64,000 bases of DNA, taken from the NCBI GenBank assembly GCA_015068705.1, contig SVJZ01000004.1, positions 55,690-119,689 on the forward strand. The letters are read 5' to 3'. Position numbers and translations under genes: made by a program. Under the pieces are notes generated by a model. The model worked only from the letters and a program-made list of their open reading frames with translations. It searched no databases and was not told where the DNA came from. This DNA comes from Oscillospiraceae bacterium (GTDB lineage: Bacteria; Bacillota; Clostridia; UMGS1810). Each line of letters starts with the position of its first letter. Within the stretch, counting starts at the first letter, position 1. Shown here one piece after another: positions 46,144-55,245 of this stretch.

Positions 46144-48705
46144 CTATCTACCGATGTGTGCGCCGGAGGCGGGGATGCCCATATTGGTAAAGCTATCCCA
46201 AACGGCTGCGGTGGCACTAAATCCAGTCGGATCAGTGATGGTGATGGTTGCCGTTTCCAGTACCTGACCGGTTGCACCTGCGCTTACGGTGGCAGGTTTG
46301 ATGCCGGGCAGGGTGAGGCGATTGCCGTTATAGCCCATGAGAAGCAGAACCACATTTTCATCCAGAATCGCGCCGTTGCACATGGTGATTTCTGCCTTTA
46401 AGGTATCGTTTGCCACAAAGGTAACGGTGGACGGATCTTCTATCTGCACACCATTTTTGTACCAGGTGATATCCTTGATATCCAGCCCTTTATATGCGGT
46501 GGCAAAGGAGTAATCCAAATCATAGCCCACCGGTTCCTTGGAATCGTCGAACAGCGCGGCAGATGCCAAATGCACGGTATACACTGCGTCCGAACGCAAG
46601 GGGCGAACCGGAACAATCTTAATGGTATACTCATCTTTTAAAAGTGCTGCGGATTTGGTGAGCTCACCATCTACCCGATAGGAAAATTCCTCGCCATTTT
46701 CCAGGAGGGAAATGTTTTTCTCAAAATTCTCGCTATTTAAGCCGGTACCCTCGGTGGTAATGACGATGGTATCGATATCTGCCGGAACGGCTGCGGTATC
46801 GGTAAAGGTTTCCGCCCCCTTATGGAATTCAATGGATTTATAGGTGGGACGGGGTTTGATGTGGGTTGCTTTTACATTGTCAAGTGCAATAAAGCTACCA
46901 TTTACCGGGTCGGGGGTCAGGTTCCAGCGAACAATATTAAAGCCCGTAATCGCATTTGCTGCAGTAGCATTTTCAAATGCTGTTTCCCCGTCGATGGTTA
47001 AGGTCAACTTAGTTGAAATATCTCTCATGTCAATGGTGAGCACATAATTTTGCCAGTAACCCAGTTTTACCGGCGTATAAGTCGAGCCGGATACATTCCA
47101 TTTGAGTTTTTGCTCTGTGGTGTCCCAATCGAACAGTTTTTGACCTGCTGTCATGTTGAAGGCACTCATATTAGCGTTGTCAATATACATCTGCCAGTCA
47201 AACACTACTACATTACCTTCCAAATAGGTGTTACCAGAATTATCATTATTGAATCTCTGGTAACCGAAATTGATAGTTGTAAATTGCCCCGGTTCTCTAC
47301 CTTCCGCAGGTCTTCCTTCCAAATAGTACGGATCGGCACCTGCATCGGTACCAAACTTAAAGCTGGCATCAAAATGTTTGCCGCCCTTATCGGTTACGGT
47401 TGCAGGGGTCATGAACCAACCGGCTCCTGTAGCAATGTCCCACTCACGAGCGGAGGGATAATACCATCCGGCATTGGAGGTATTGGTCTGGGTGGTGTGA
47501 CCGGTAAAATCCTGATTCATGGACTGTCTGTAATACAGACGGGTGAATGTGACCGCATGTTTTTGTGTGAAGGTGTGGCTACCCATGGTTGCCTCTGCAC
47601 GAATGATTGCACTTCCCGGTTTGACAGTGGAAGGAACATTGAAGGTGAAGGGAGCCGAAGTGAGATCTGCAATTTTTTCTTCATTGATATATAAGGTAAC
47701 CTTGTCGGGGGTTAAGCCTTCTGCATTTACAGTGATGGTTTTGAGCTCATCGATATCTACCTTTGCGCCATCCGAAATGCCCTCGATGGAAACGGGATTG
47801 TAAAGGGAAGGTTGCTCATTTGCTTTGAGGTTTTCAAACACCCACTCGTCGGTATACACCACGGTAGCGCCGGTGGGGTTACTGACGGTGGAAATCGCCA
47901 TCATGTTGTGACTCATGATACCATAAGATGCACCATTCAGTTTTACATTTTCGGTGGTGGTTGCGGTGCCGTCTGCAGTAATGCCGGTGGGCATGGACAG
48001 GGGCAAGCCGTTTACATACACCGAAAGGGTGGGCTGCGCTCCAAAGGTTACTACGGTATCTACCGTGTAGGTGGTATTTGCAGACCAGGTGGCAGTGGTT
48101 TTCTGGGCACCTAAGAACCAGATTTCACCGCCCGAAGCACTTGTCTGCTTGAAGGTGACCACCTGACCATTTCCGGTGATGGTGGAAGTGCTCGGCTTTA
48201 CATGAGAGATAGAGGAGCCATCGCAGAGCGAAAGAGATGTGTAAGGGCCGGGGGTGTTGGAGTGGTAATATCCCAATCCGGTTGGGATATACACCTGCGC
48301 ACTCAGGTGCGCTTTTTCACCGGACAGATAGCCGACAAAAGTACCATCGCCATTGTTATTGTCAGGATTGAGAAAACCGGTGGAACTGATATAGTTTCCG
48401 GTGGCACCGGGGGCAACGCCAAGTGCCATTACCTGGTCGTTTGCGGCTTTGCCCATATTGGTGCCGGATACCAGTGCCTGACCAGAACTAGCGGTAACAT
48501 CGGCCACCTTACCAAGATTGGTGCGGAATCCACTGAAATTATCGCTGGCATTGGTTTTGAATGCGTTGGACAGCCATGTGCTGGCGAGCGGACCACTCAT
48601 ATCTGCATAGTAACGGAGATATTTGACGGTGTTATCTGCAGATACGCCGGGCACCATGGTGAACAGCATGAGTGTTACCAGCAGAAGTGAAACTAATTTC
48701 TTCAT
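46144..48705 (-). CDS. Secreted modular protein, LamG-like and Ig-like, paralog of the 918-residue protein
   Basis: 853 residues with a signal peptide (LLLVTLMLFTMVPGVSA). A LamG-like domain (about 130-300) includes AHLSAQVYIPTG and ends ENLKANEQPS, lining up with YKALAANEQPE of the 918-residue protein. An Ig-like domain (about 315-395), a second LamG-like domain (about 400-630) and further beta domains follow. The end (ATAAVWDSFTNMGIP) parallels the end of the paralog. No catalytic motif is seen. It is probably a glycan-binding or scaffold component working with the lyases. The RBS AGGAGG is 13 nt from the ATG, a long spacing. Confidence 0.7.
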   Translation of the reverse strand: MKKLVSLLLVTLMLFTMVPGVSADNTVKYLRYYADMSGPLASTWLSNAFKTNASDNFSGFRTNLGKVADVTASSGQALVSGTNMGKAANDQVMALGVAPGATGNYISSTGFLNPDNNNGDGTFVGYLSGEKAHLSAQVYIPTGLGYYHSNTPGPYTSLSLCDGSSISHVKPSTSTITGNGQVVTFKQTSASGGEIWFLGAQKTTATWSANTTYTVDTVVTFGAQPTLSVYVNGLPLSMPTGITADGTATTTENVKLNGASYGIMSHNMMAISTVSNPTGATVVYTDEWVFENLKANEQPSLYNPVSIEGISDGAKVDIDELKTITVNAEGLTPDKVTLYINEEKIADLTSAPFTFNVPSTVKPGSAIIRAEATMGSHTFTQKHAVTFTRLYYRQSMNQDFTGHTTQTNTSNAGWYYPSAREWDIATGAGWFMTPATVTDKGGKHFDASFKFGTDAGADPYYLEGRPAEGREPGQFTTINFGYQRFNNDNSGNTYLEGNVVVFDWQMYIDNANMSAFNMTAGQKLFDWDTTEQKLKWNVSGSTYTPVKLGYWQNYVLTIDMRDISTKLTLTIDGETAFENATAANAITGFNIVRWNLTPDPVNGSFIALDNVKATHIKPRPTYKSIEFHKGAETFTDTAAVPADIDTIVITTEGTGLNSENFEKNISLLENGEEFSYRVDGELTKSAALLKDEYTIKIVPVRPLRSDAVYTVHLASAALFDDSKEPVGYDLDYSFATAYKGLDIKDITWYKNGVQIEDPSTVTFVANDTLKAEITMCNGAILDENVVLLLMGYNGNRLTLPGIKPATVSAGATGQVLETATITITDPTGFSATAAVWDSFTNMGIPASGAHIGR

Positions 48706-48759
48706 TATATATACTGCACCTCCTGAAAAGATTTGAGAGTATATGGTGATTGGTGTGTC

Positions 48760-48792
48760 TGGTATGTGTGCGCCTTAGGCGCACACATACCA
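48760..48792. repeat. Repeat family B, copy 4
   Basis: A 15-bp stem (48760-48774 with 48778-48792, left arm TGGTATGTGTGCGCC) around a TTA loop, 9 bp past the stop of the large lyase gene. Confidence 0.9.
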
Positions 48793-48800
48793 CTATTGCA

Positions 48801-51800
48801 TTACTTCCCTATGACTGCAAATTCGCACAGGCGGCTGATATCGCCTGCCGTTCTGCCGTTTACAGTAAGACGGAGATAACGAGCATTGATGTTTTCACCG
48901 AGAGTAAGACGCTGATAGCCACTGCCCTGTAAGGTTTCCATCAACGGTTTGAGCGTCCAGTTTTCGCCATCTACCGAATACTCCAGATCGAAATAGTGAC
49001 GCTGCACTTCACTGATTACGTTAAATGCCATAATAATTGAATCAAAATTCTGTACCGAGCCAAGGTCGATGGTATACTTCTGTCCCTGATAGTCCTCATG
49101 CCGCTCGGTGGCAAGGTCTCCATCGGTGAGTACCGGTTTCAGATCTGCGCCGTTCATATGTGTGATAGCACTGATGGGAAGCAGATTCATACCTTCGATA
49201 TTCTCCAGCTTTTCGGGAGTGATTTCATAGCGAATGACATAGTAGCCAACCAGTGACGGGTCTTCCTTATTGACCAGCTTGATGAGTCCGTCGGCAAACA
49301 GATCGTTGGGATTCTGCCGAATTTCCACGGTATATTTCTCATCTGCGGTTGCAGTGATGGTAGGAGCCACCTTGGTGCCTGCGGGCAGGTTTACAGTAAT
49401 CTGGCTATTGGTAGGAGCAAAACCTTCCACGGGAACGCCGTCTGCGAATACATTATTCAGGCGAGGTGTCTGCAGAGAGCCCTCCTGATTTGCCCACAGG
49501 GAAATGTATTCGTTATCCGGCTGGGTGGAGGTGATTTCCTCATAGAGCGGGGTGATTTTGATATTGATATAGAGGTTACCCGAAGCATTGAGCTTGACGG
49601 TAAGCTTGCGGTATGCATCGTTATTACGTGCATTGGGCGAATTTACGGGAGAGGTGGGCAGCATCTCTGCAGGTCTGTCCTCCAGAACCACGTCACTACC
49701 GTTGGTGTCAACCTCTACCAATACCTGCTTGCCATATTGTCCGAGAATTGCGCGGCGGTTATCCAAAATCTTAATATCTGCCTGGGTGTGCATAAAGCTT
49801 AATACCTCGGAATAGCCCTTGAGAGAAATCTCGTCACGCACCACCGCATAGCTACGATCACCCGCCAGCTTGAAACCACGGGTTGCAGATACGGTGTCAT
49901 CCGGATAATAGTCGGACATATCTACCGTTGCATATCCGCCGCGTTCCATGGAGTTGAACTGGGTGGTGGAACCGATGCCGTCCACCTTCTGACCAAGGTG
50001 ACCTTCGCGGGGATTGATGATGTATACGTTATGCGCCTCTGCACGGACACGGTAGTAGATACCCAGTCGGGGGTCAACATCGGTAAAGCTCATGTAATCC
50101 TCGGTACCACACTCGGTAATCCAGTTGTAGCCCAGTGCGTCCATTACCCAGGTGCCACCGTCCGGATGGGCGTGTGCCATATAGTTTTCACCACTGTGGA
50201 ACGCCAGGTAGATGGCATTTTCATCGGTCATGGAAGAACGCATTGCTACATATTCCAGGTCACCGGGATATTCATGATCGAGAGTAGAGTTGGACTCTGC
50301 AGTCATATACTCGGGGTAGTACCATACCAGCGAGTGACCGGCGTTGGAGGGACCAACCGCATCAATACGGGTCATCCATGCTGCGGTAAAGCCGGGGTCA
50401 AACAACTGGGAGAGCAGATAGATACATGCAGACTGCTCGTTGATGGCTGCACGGCTTCTCTTGATTTCACCCTTACCAGCATCGTGGTAGGGGTTCATGC
50501 GGGAGATACCCGAAACGTCCAGCGCGAAGAATGTCGCCTCGGGGAAACCACGATGTTTTTCAAATCCCAGTGTAGTACCCAGACAGTTCATCATGGATTT
50601 TAAGCAAGGTGCGAGCTCCAGAAGGGTGTATTTCCAATAGCCGAAGCCCTCGGGCCATGCGCCGTAGGGAGCATAGTTTTCCAGACCATATTCCATGGAC
50701 CGTTTTTCTACTTCAAACATATGCTTTGCCATTTCTTCCATTTCGGGTTCATCGATCAGGCAAAGTGCAGAGGTAACATACGGAGAGTTATGTACCATAG
50801 TAAAGTTGGAGTAATGACGATGAATGAGGTTAGGACCGTTTCCACCAGCATCTGACTTGAGGAATGCCTCATTCTTCCACATTTCCATAATACATTCTTT
50901 TATCTTGGTACGGAGTTCATCCGAGAGCACATCATAGAAATAGTCATAGCCAAGCGCCAATGATTCCATGATAGCACCGATGTTCAGGTGGTTACCATAA
51001 CCCATGGTGGGCATAGAGGTGGTAGCCTCCAACTGGGCGATACCCATATCGGCATATTTCCGGTCACCGGTTAAGTGCCACATGACACCGATATTTTCCA
51101 TCTTTTCCTCACGGGTACGTGCCAGCGGAATACCGCCGTCGCCCTGTGGCTCGTACAGAGTTGGTCCTCCATAGCCATCAACCGTCATTTTCAGAATGTC
51201 ATACAGCTTTTGTGCTCCCTCGTCGGTTTGGATATTTTTCTTTACTTCTTCGATGCGTTCCTTGGTGAAGCCCAGACGGGGATGCCCATTATTCGGGAAA
51301 CGCTCGGTAACGCGTTTTTTCATTTCCTCGCCGCTCATTCTTTCATAAATCATCAGATGCATGACCTTTTTCATGAGCATGGCATCGGTGGTGGGAACGG
51401 TGGAGCCGTCATTGGTTAAGAATGCAAGCTGCCACAGATCGTGGTAGGACACGGTGTTTCCCATTATAGTACGGAAGAAGGAAAGCAAGGGCGCATAGGG
51501 GATGCCGTCCTTTACCTCAACCTTGGACTGCGCAGTGGTGGAAACGCCGTCTTTTACAAATTTATCACTGCCCACCGTGAGGGTGTAGCCATTGCTTAAA
51601 GTAATCGTGCCGGTTTCTTCATTATATTGCATGGTAACGCCACCGGTAGCCGCCATTGGCTCGATGGGTGACATGATAACGCCGGTAGAGGTTTCATATG
51701 CGCGAGCAGGGAACTCGGTCTTTTCGCCATTTGCATAATAGGAAGAGTTGGTGGCACAGTAGACACGCTTGCCTGCAAGGAATTCCTGCACCTCTTTATC

Positions 51801-53147
51801 ATCAAAATCATAACCGTTGATGATATTTTCCTCGTAATGTTCCATTTCCAAACTGGGCTTGAGCTCGGTTCCTTCATATACGGCGATTGCATCCAAGCCA
51901 AAGATGCCGCTACCAGTACCGGGACCGAGGGTAACACGAATACGGTCAACATTGCTCGGCGAGCTGGGCCATTTGCAGCCGGTGCGCACCAGAACGCCAT
52001 TGACATATACATCAAAGGAAGCCATGGTCTGGTCTACCACAAAGGATACACGAGTCCATTCGCCAAAGTCGATGTTGTTAAACACATTACCAGCCACTTT
52101 CAGAACGCCATTTTCCTCCGCACTCATCAGCGCCCACTGCCCTACGCCCGAGTAATCGTCACGCAGTTGGAAGTTGAAGCGGGTGTTGTTGAGTTCCTTC
52201 AAGTTCATAATGGTATCTACCACATAATTGGTGCGATCAAAATAGCTCATGTAAATCTCGTAGAATCCGTCGTTGGCAATGGTTTGCTCCAGATGTAGAT
52301 ACATGGTGTCACCCTCATGATACTCGGTGTGACCCTGTTCGTTACGGATATCAATGATATTTCCCTTGGGAGTGGAAGAACCACTATGACTATTGGAACC
52401 GAAGTTGTTGAAATCGTCCCACAGGAACAAGCGGGGGATTGCGTTTGCGCCGGAGGTATCTGCCTCAACAACTTCTGCATTGTACTCCTGCTTGGGGTAT
52501 GTAGCCAGAGGCTTATCGCCAGTATAGATGGCGATATGGTCAAACTCGATGGTTGCATCCGAGGAAACGTTTGCAAACTCGAAGCCAAGTTTTGCCATGG
52601 AGGGGAGTGTTGTGCGGATGCCCCAGTTTTCATAGATGCGTTCGCCGTCTACATATATACTGTAGGATTTATTGGTATAATCCAGTTTCACATGCACATC
52701 TGTCCACACACTCTTGCGCATTTTGGCGAAATATTTACCATCGCACAAAGATGCTCTGTAGCCTGTCATGTTGATCAGGTTGAGCTTTGTGCCAGCACTG
52801 TCAATTATCTGGAAGAGTGCGCCCGACTCAACATAGCCGTTGATGCGGAAGCGTGCACCAAACCAAACAGTACCGCTGGATGCGCTGTAGGGAATGGTAA
52901 GCGTGCCAGAGCTTTGATTCAAGCCCAGCATGAACGCTTTATTTTCCTTCCCTACTTCTACCACGCCATTATTGCTGCCGCCACCTACCGCTACGGTATT
53001 GGGGGCTTGGGCATTTGTGGCAGAGGCATTGAAGCCTTCACTGAATTTCACAACTGTTTCTGCAGCAAAACTGCTCATTGGGGTGATACACCCAAGCAAA
53101 AGCATCACTGCGACAAACAAACTTGTGAGTTTTTTTCTTCTTGCCAT
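48801..53147 (-). CDS. Very large secreted heparinase II/III-like lyase with LamG, CuAO-N-like and F5/8C modules
   Basis: 1448 residues. Signal peptide (SLFVAVMLLLGCITPMSSFA). Order: LamG-like (about 35-215), second LamG-like (about 240-440), a segment like the copper amine oxidase N-terminal domain (about 500-595), lyase toroid (about 625-960), beta sandwich with AHAHPDGGTW and RAEAHNVYIINP, Ig-like domain, and a C-terminal F5/8 type C (discoidin-like) domain (about 1310-1448). It belongs to the same lyase class as the 1349-residue protein but has different accessory domains. The ATG at 53147 lies 8 nt after GGAGG; the ATG at 53153 is too close to the RBS. Substrate unknown. Confidence 0.82.
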   Translation of the reverse strand: MARRKKLTSLFVAVMLLLGCITPMSSFAAETVVKFSEGFNASATNAQAPNTVAVGGGSNNGVVEVGKENKAFMLGLNQSSGTLTIPYSASSGTVWFGARFRINGYVESGALFQIIDSAGTKLNLINMTGYRASLCDGKYFAKMRKSVWTDVHVKLDYTNKSYSIYVDGERIYENWGIRTTLPSMAKLGFEFANVSSDATIEFDHIAIYTGDKPLATYPKQEYNAEVVEADTSGANAIPRLFLWDDFNNFGSNSHSGSSTPKGNIIDIRNEQGHTEYHEGDTMYLHLEQTIANDGFYEIYMSYFDRTNYVVDTIMNLKELNNTRFNFQLRDDYSGVGQWALMSAEENGVLKVAGNVFNNIDFGEWTRVSFVVDQTMASFDVYVNGVLVRTGCKWPSSPSNVDRIRVTLGPGTGSGIFGLDAIAVYEGTELKPSLEMEHYEENIINGYDFDDKEVQEFLAGKRVYCATNSSYYANGEKTEFPARAYETSTGVIMSPIEPMAATGGVTMQYNEETGTITLSNGYTLTVGSDKFVKDGVSTTAQSKVEVKDGIPYAPLLSFFRTIMGNTVSYHDLWQLAFLTNDGSTVPTTDAMLMKKVMHLMIYERMSGEEMKKRVTERFPNNGHPRLGFTKERIEEVKKNIQTDEGAQKLYDILKMTVDGYGGPTLYEPQGDGGIPLARTREEKMENIGVMWHLTGDRKYADMGIAQLEATTSMPTMGYGNHLNIGAIMESLALGYDYFYDVLSDELRTKIKECIMEMWKNEAFLKSDAGGNGPNLIHRHYSNFTMVHNSPYVTSALCLIDEPEMEEMAKHMFEVEKRSMEYGLENYAPYGAWPEGFGYWKYTLLELAPCLKSMMNCLGTTLGFEKHRGFPEATFFALDVSGISRMNPYHDAGKGEIKRSRAAINEQSACIYLLSQLFDPGFTAAWMTRIDAVGPSNAGHSLVWYYPEYMTAESNSTLDHEYPGDLEYVAMRSSMTDENAIYLAFHSGENYMAHAHPDGGTWVMDALGYNWITECGTEDYMSFTDVDPRLGIYYRVRAEAHNVYIINPREGHLGQKVDGIGSTTQFNSMERGGYATVDMSDYYPDDTVSATRGFKLAGDRSYAVVRDEISLKGYSEVLSFMHTQADIKILDNRRAILGQYGKQVLVEVDTNGSDVVLEDRPAEMLPTSPVNSPNARNNDAYRKLTVKLNASGNLYINIKITPLYEEITSTQPDNEYISLWANQEGSLQTPRLNNVFADGVPVEGFAPTNSQITVNLPAGTKVAPTITATADEKYTVEIRQNPNDLFADGLIKLVNKEDPSLVGYYVIRYEITPEKLENIEGMNLLPISAITHMNGADLKPVLTDGDLATERHEDYQGQKYTIDLGSVQNFDSIIMAFNVISEVQRHYFDLEYSVDGENWTLKPLMETLQGSGYQRLTLGENINARYLRLTVNGRTAGDISRLCEFAVIGK

Positions 53148-53208
53148 AGTCATAACCTCCGTATAAAATTTTTAAAATGTTTTTATGACTCTCACGTTTG
53201 TTTCTATT

Positions 53209-53234
53209 ATACTACAGACTGCTCAAAATTTAAA
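53209..53234 (-). promoter_or_regulatory. Possible promoter of the large lyase gene
   Basis: On the minus strand, TTTAAA (53229-53234), a 17-bp spacer, then TATAAT near 53206-53211. The -10 is perfect but the -35 is weak, which would fit a promoter that needs an activator. Confidence 0.5.
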
Positions 53235-53261
53235 CGGGCAAATTTTAAGGTTTGTCCGTTT
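53232..53261. promoter_or_regulatory. 11-bp-arm inverted repeat over the -35 region, candidate operator or terminator
   Basis: AAACGGGCAAA (53232-53242) and TTTGTCCGTTT (53251-53261) pair with one G-T, loop TTTTAAGG. It overlaps the -35 of the lyase promoter. On the plus strand it is followed by a T-run and would look like a terminator, but there is no plus-strand gene upstream to terminate. The rest of the 53154-53495 gap holds a short CCGCGG palindrome, a CAAGGGACGATTTTT copy and the SLH gene promoter. Confidence 0.55.
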
Positions 53262-53427
53262 TTTTAATATGGTGATTTTGGCACCTTAAAAACGCGGAAA
53301 AACCGCGGTTTTCGGGCGCAAGGGACGATTTTTATGCTTTGTTTTTCGACTATGAGATATTAGTTTTTGTACCTTTTTGGTCGAATTACAAATTTACTTT
53401 TGTGTTAAAAATAGTAAATTTTAATCC

Positions 53428-53456
53428 TTTACTTATGCCCATTTTTCCTCTATAAT
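53428..53456 (+). promoter_or_regulatory. Sigma-A promoter of the SLH protein gene
   Basis: TTTACT (53428-53433), 17-bp spacer, perfect TATAAT (53451-53456). It is 39 bp before the ATG. Confidence 0.75.
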
Positions 53457-53495
53457 ATACTTATAGTATTATAAACTTACCGGGAGGTACATCGT

Positions 53496-55229
53496 ATGAA
53501 AAAAAGCAGAATATTTATTGCACTGATTCTGATGTTGTCCATGACAATGAGTGCCTATGCATTAGAGTGCACCGTAAAATATGACAGTGCTACCAATGTA
53601 ATTGATTTGAAAGGAACTGCACAGGCTCCGGTTGCTGTATTGGTAACCCCTGTGGATGCAACCTTAAGTGCGCTGGGGCAGGACAATCCGCCTGCAACAA
53701 GTGCACAGTATGATTTTATGGAAGAAGCTGCATTTGAAAAGCAGCTTGTACTGGATAAAAATCTCCCCAGTGGTGAATACACCGTTACGGTAAAGAGCAA
53801 CGAGAAGTACATAAAGGTTGTTTCCTCGAAAAATGACAAAGGCGCAGTTACCGATATACAAGGTCTTACTACCGACCGAGTTATCAGTATTCCTACTGTA
53901 ATTTATCATATCAGCAAAACAGACAGCGACAAGCTCCTGGCAGATATCAATGCAGCAGCAGACGATGCAGATGCTTTGTATGAAGTGATTGCAAACGGAA
54001 AAACCGGAACCGAGGAAACCCCTGCAGAGGACCGTATCCCCTATACCGAATTGCTTTCGCTGGATGCGGAACAATTTGCTGTATACGGCGAGTATGCCTG
54101 CGCACAGATGGTGGGCACACTGGCAGGCGGCACCTATGCAGACAGCGCCGTAGTGCTTGCTGACCTTGCAGAGTATGAGGCACTGCACACCGCAATAAAC
54201 TCCTCTAATGTCCAAGACGCAATTGGCGCACTGGAAGACAACGCAGATGCACTGGATGTAGACGTGGAGCGTTTTGTTACCAATCTGGATGAGGCTTCGC
54301 AGGAAAAACTGGTTGCCCTGATGAAGAATTTCGAGGCAGACGGCGCTTCCTTTACCGACAAACTGCCCGAACTGTCCGCGCTTGCCTCCATGCAGGCGGC
54401 AGACCGTTGGAAAACCATCAAAACCATCGTTACCGAAACCTATGATGATGTATTGAACATCGACCATGAGGGTCTGGAGAACGAGGACAAGGTTTACCAA
54501 CAGATGATGGATTACACCTATACTGTATTTGAAGATATCGAGGATGGATTTAACAAAGCAGATGCTGTGGTGAACAAAAAGACCTACACTCCGCCCAAAA
54601 AGAACAACGGCGGCGGTGGTGGCGGTGGCGGAAGCAGCACCGTAAACTTTGAAATTCCCCCTTCCCGTGCAGAACAACGCGAAGAGCCCAATCCGGCTCG
54701 CCCCTTTATGGATGTAACCCCCGACCACTGGGGATATGCTGCCATCAATGAGTTGGCAGAGAAAAAGGTTGTTTCGGGTTATCCCGATGGCGATTTCCGC
54801 CCGGACGGCACTGTGACCCGTGCAGAATTTGTAAAAATGCTGGTATCCGCATTTGGTATCACTGCAGATGCAAAGGCTTCCTTTGCAGACGTGAGCGAGG
54901 CTGACTGGTATTACACCTACATCAATGCGGCATATGGCAATGGAATTGTAAATGGTGTGGGCGATTCGTTTAATCCCAATGGTGCCATCACCCGTGAGGA
55001 TGCGTGTGTGATTGTGTACCGCCTGCTTACCAAGCATGGCGCACTGACCGATGCAAAGGCACAGTTTGCAGACAACTCACAGTTTGCCGACTATGCGGCA
55101 GATGCCATCAGTGTATTGGCAGGAAATGGTGTGGTAAACGGCGTGGGCGACAATCGGTTTGACGCCAAGGCAAGCATCAACCGTGCGAGCTGTGCGGTGC
55201 TCATCTTGAACTGCATGAATGCAAAATAG
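53496..55229 (+). CDS. Secreted wall-bound protein with three C-terminal SLH repeats
   Basis: 577 residues. Signal peptide 1-22 (LILMLSMTMSAYA). The first 370 residues are acidic and helix-rich with an unknown fold. A lysine-rich piece and an eight-glycine linker follow. Three SLH repeats then begin near 410 (FMDVTPDHWGYAAINELA), 473 (FADVSEADWYYTYINAAY) and 535 (FADNSQFADYAADAI). The repeats anchor to the secondary cell-wall polymer. It is divergent from the large lyase gene, and GGGAGG precedes the ATG. Function of the N-terminal part unknown. Confidence 0.8.
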   Translation: MKKSRIFIALILMLSMTMSAYALECTVKYDSATNVIDLKGTAQAPVAVLVTPVDATLSALGQDNPPATSAQYDFMEEAAFEKQLVLDKNLPSGEYTVTVKSNEKYIKVVSSKNDKGAVTDIQGLTTDRVISIPTVIYHISKTDSDKLLADINAAADDADALYEVIANGKTGTEETPAEDRIPYTELLSLDAEQFAVYGEYACAQMVGTLAGGTYADSAVVLADLAEYEALHTAINSSNVQDAIGALEDNADALDVDVERFVTNLDEASQEKLVALMKNFEADGASFTDKLPELSALASMQAADRWKTIKTIVTETYDDVLNIDHEGLENEDKVYQQMMDYTYTVFEDIEDGFNKADAVVNKKTYTPPKKNNGGGGGGGGSSTVNFEIPPSRAEQREEPNPARPFMDVTPDHWGYAAINELAEKKVVSGYPDGDFRPDGTVTRAEFVKMLVSAFGITADAKASFADVSEADWYYTYINAAYGNGIVNGVGDSFNPNGAITREDACVIVYRLLTKHGALTDAKAQFADNSQFADYAADAISVLAGNGVVNGVGDNRFDAKASINRASCAVLILNCMNAK

Positions 55230-55245
55230 TGGTGGTTATCAACCA

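Noticed and set aside
48801..53147. A copper amine oxidase enzyme
   Set aside because: Only the N-terminal-domain-like segment is seen. The catalytic oxidase domain with its topaquinone Tyr motif is missing.
53664..55037. Long open frame of 457 codons on the strand opposite the SLH gene
   Set aside because: It lies inside a gene with a clear signal peptide and SLH repeats. The antisense product has no known motif or ribosome binding site.
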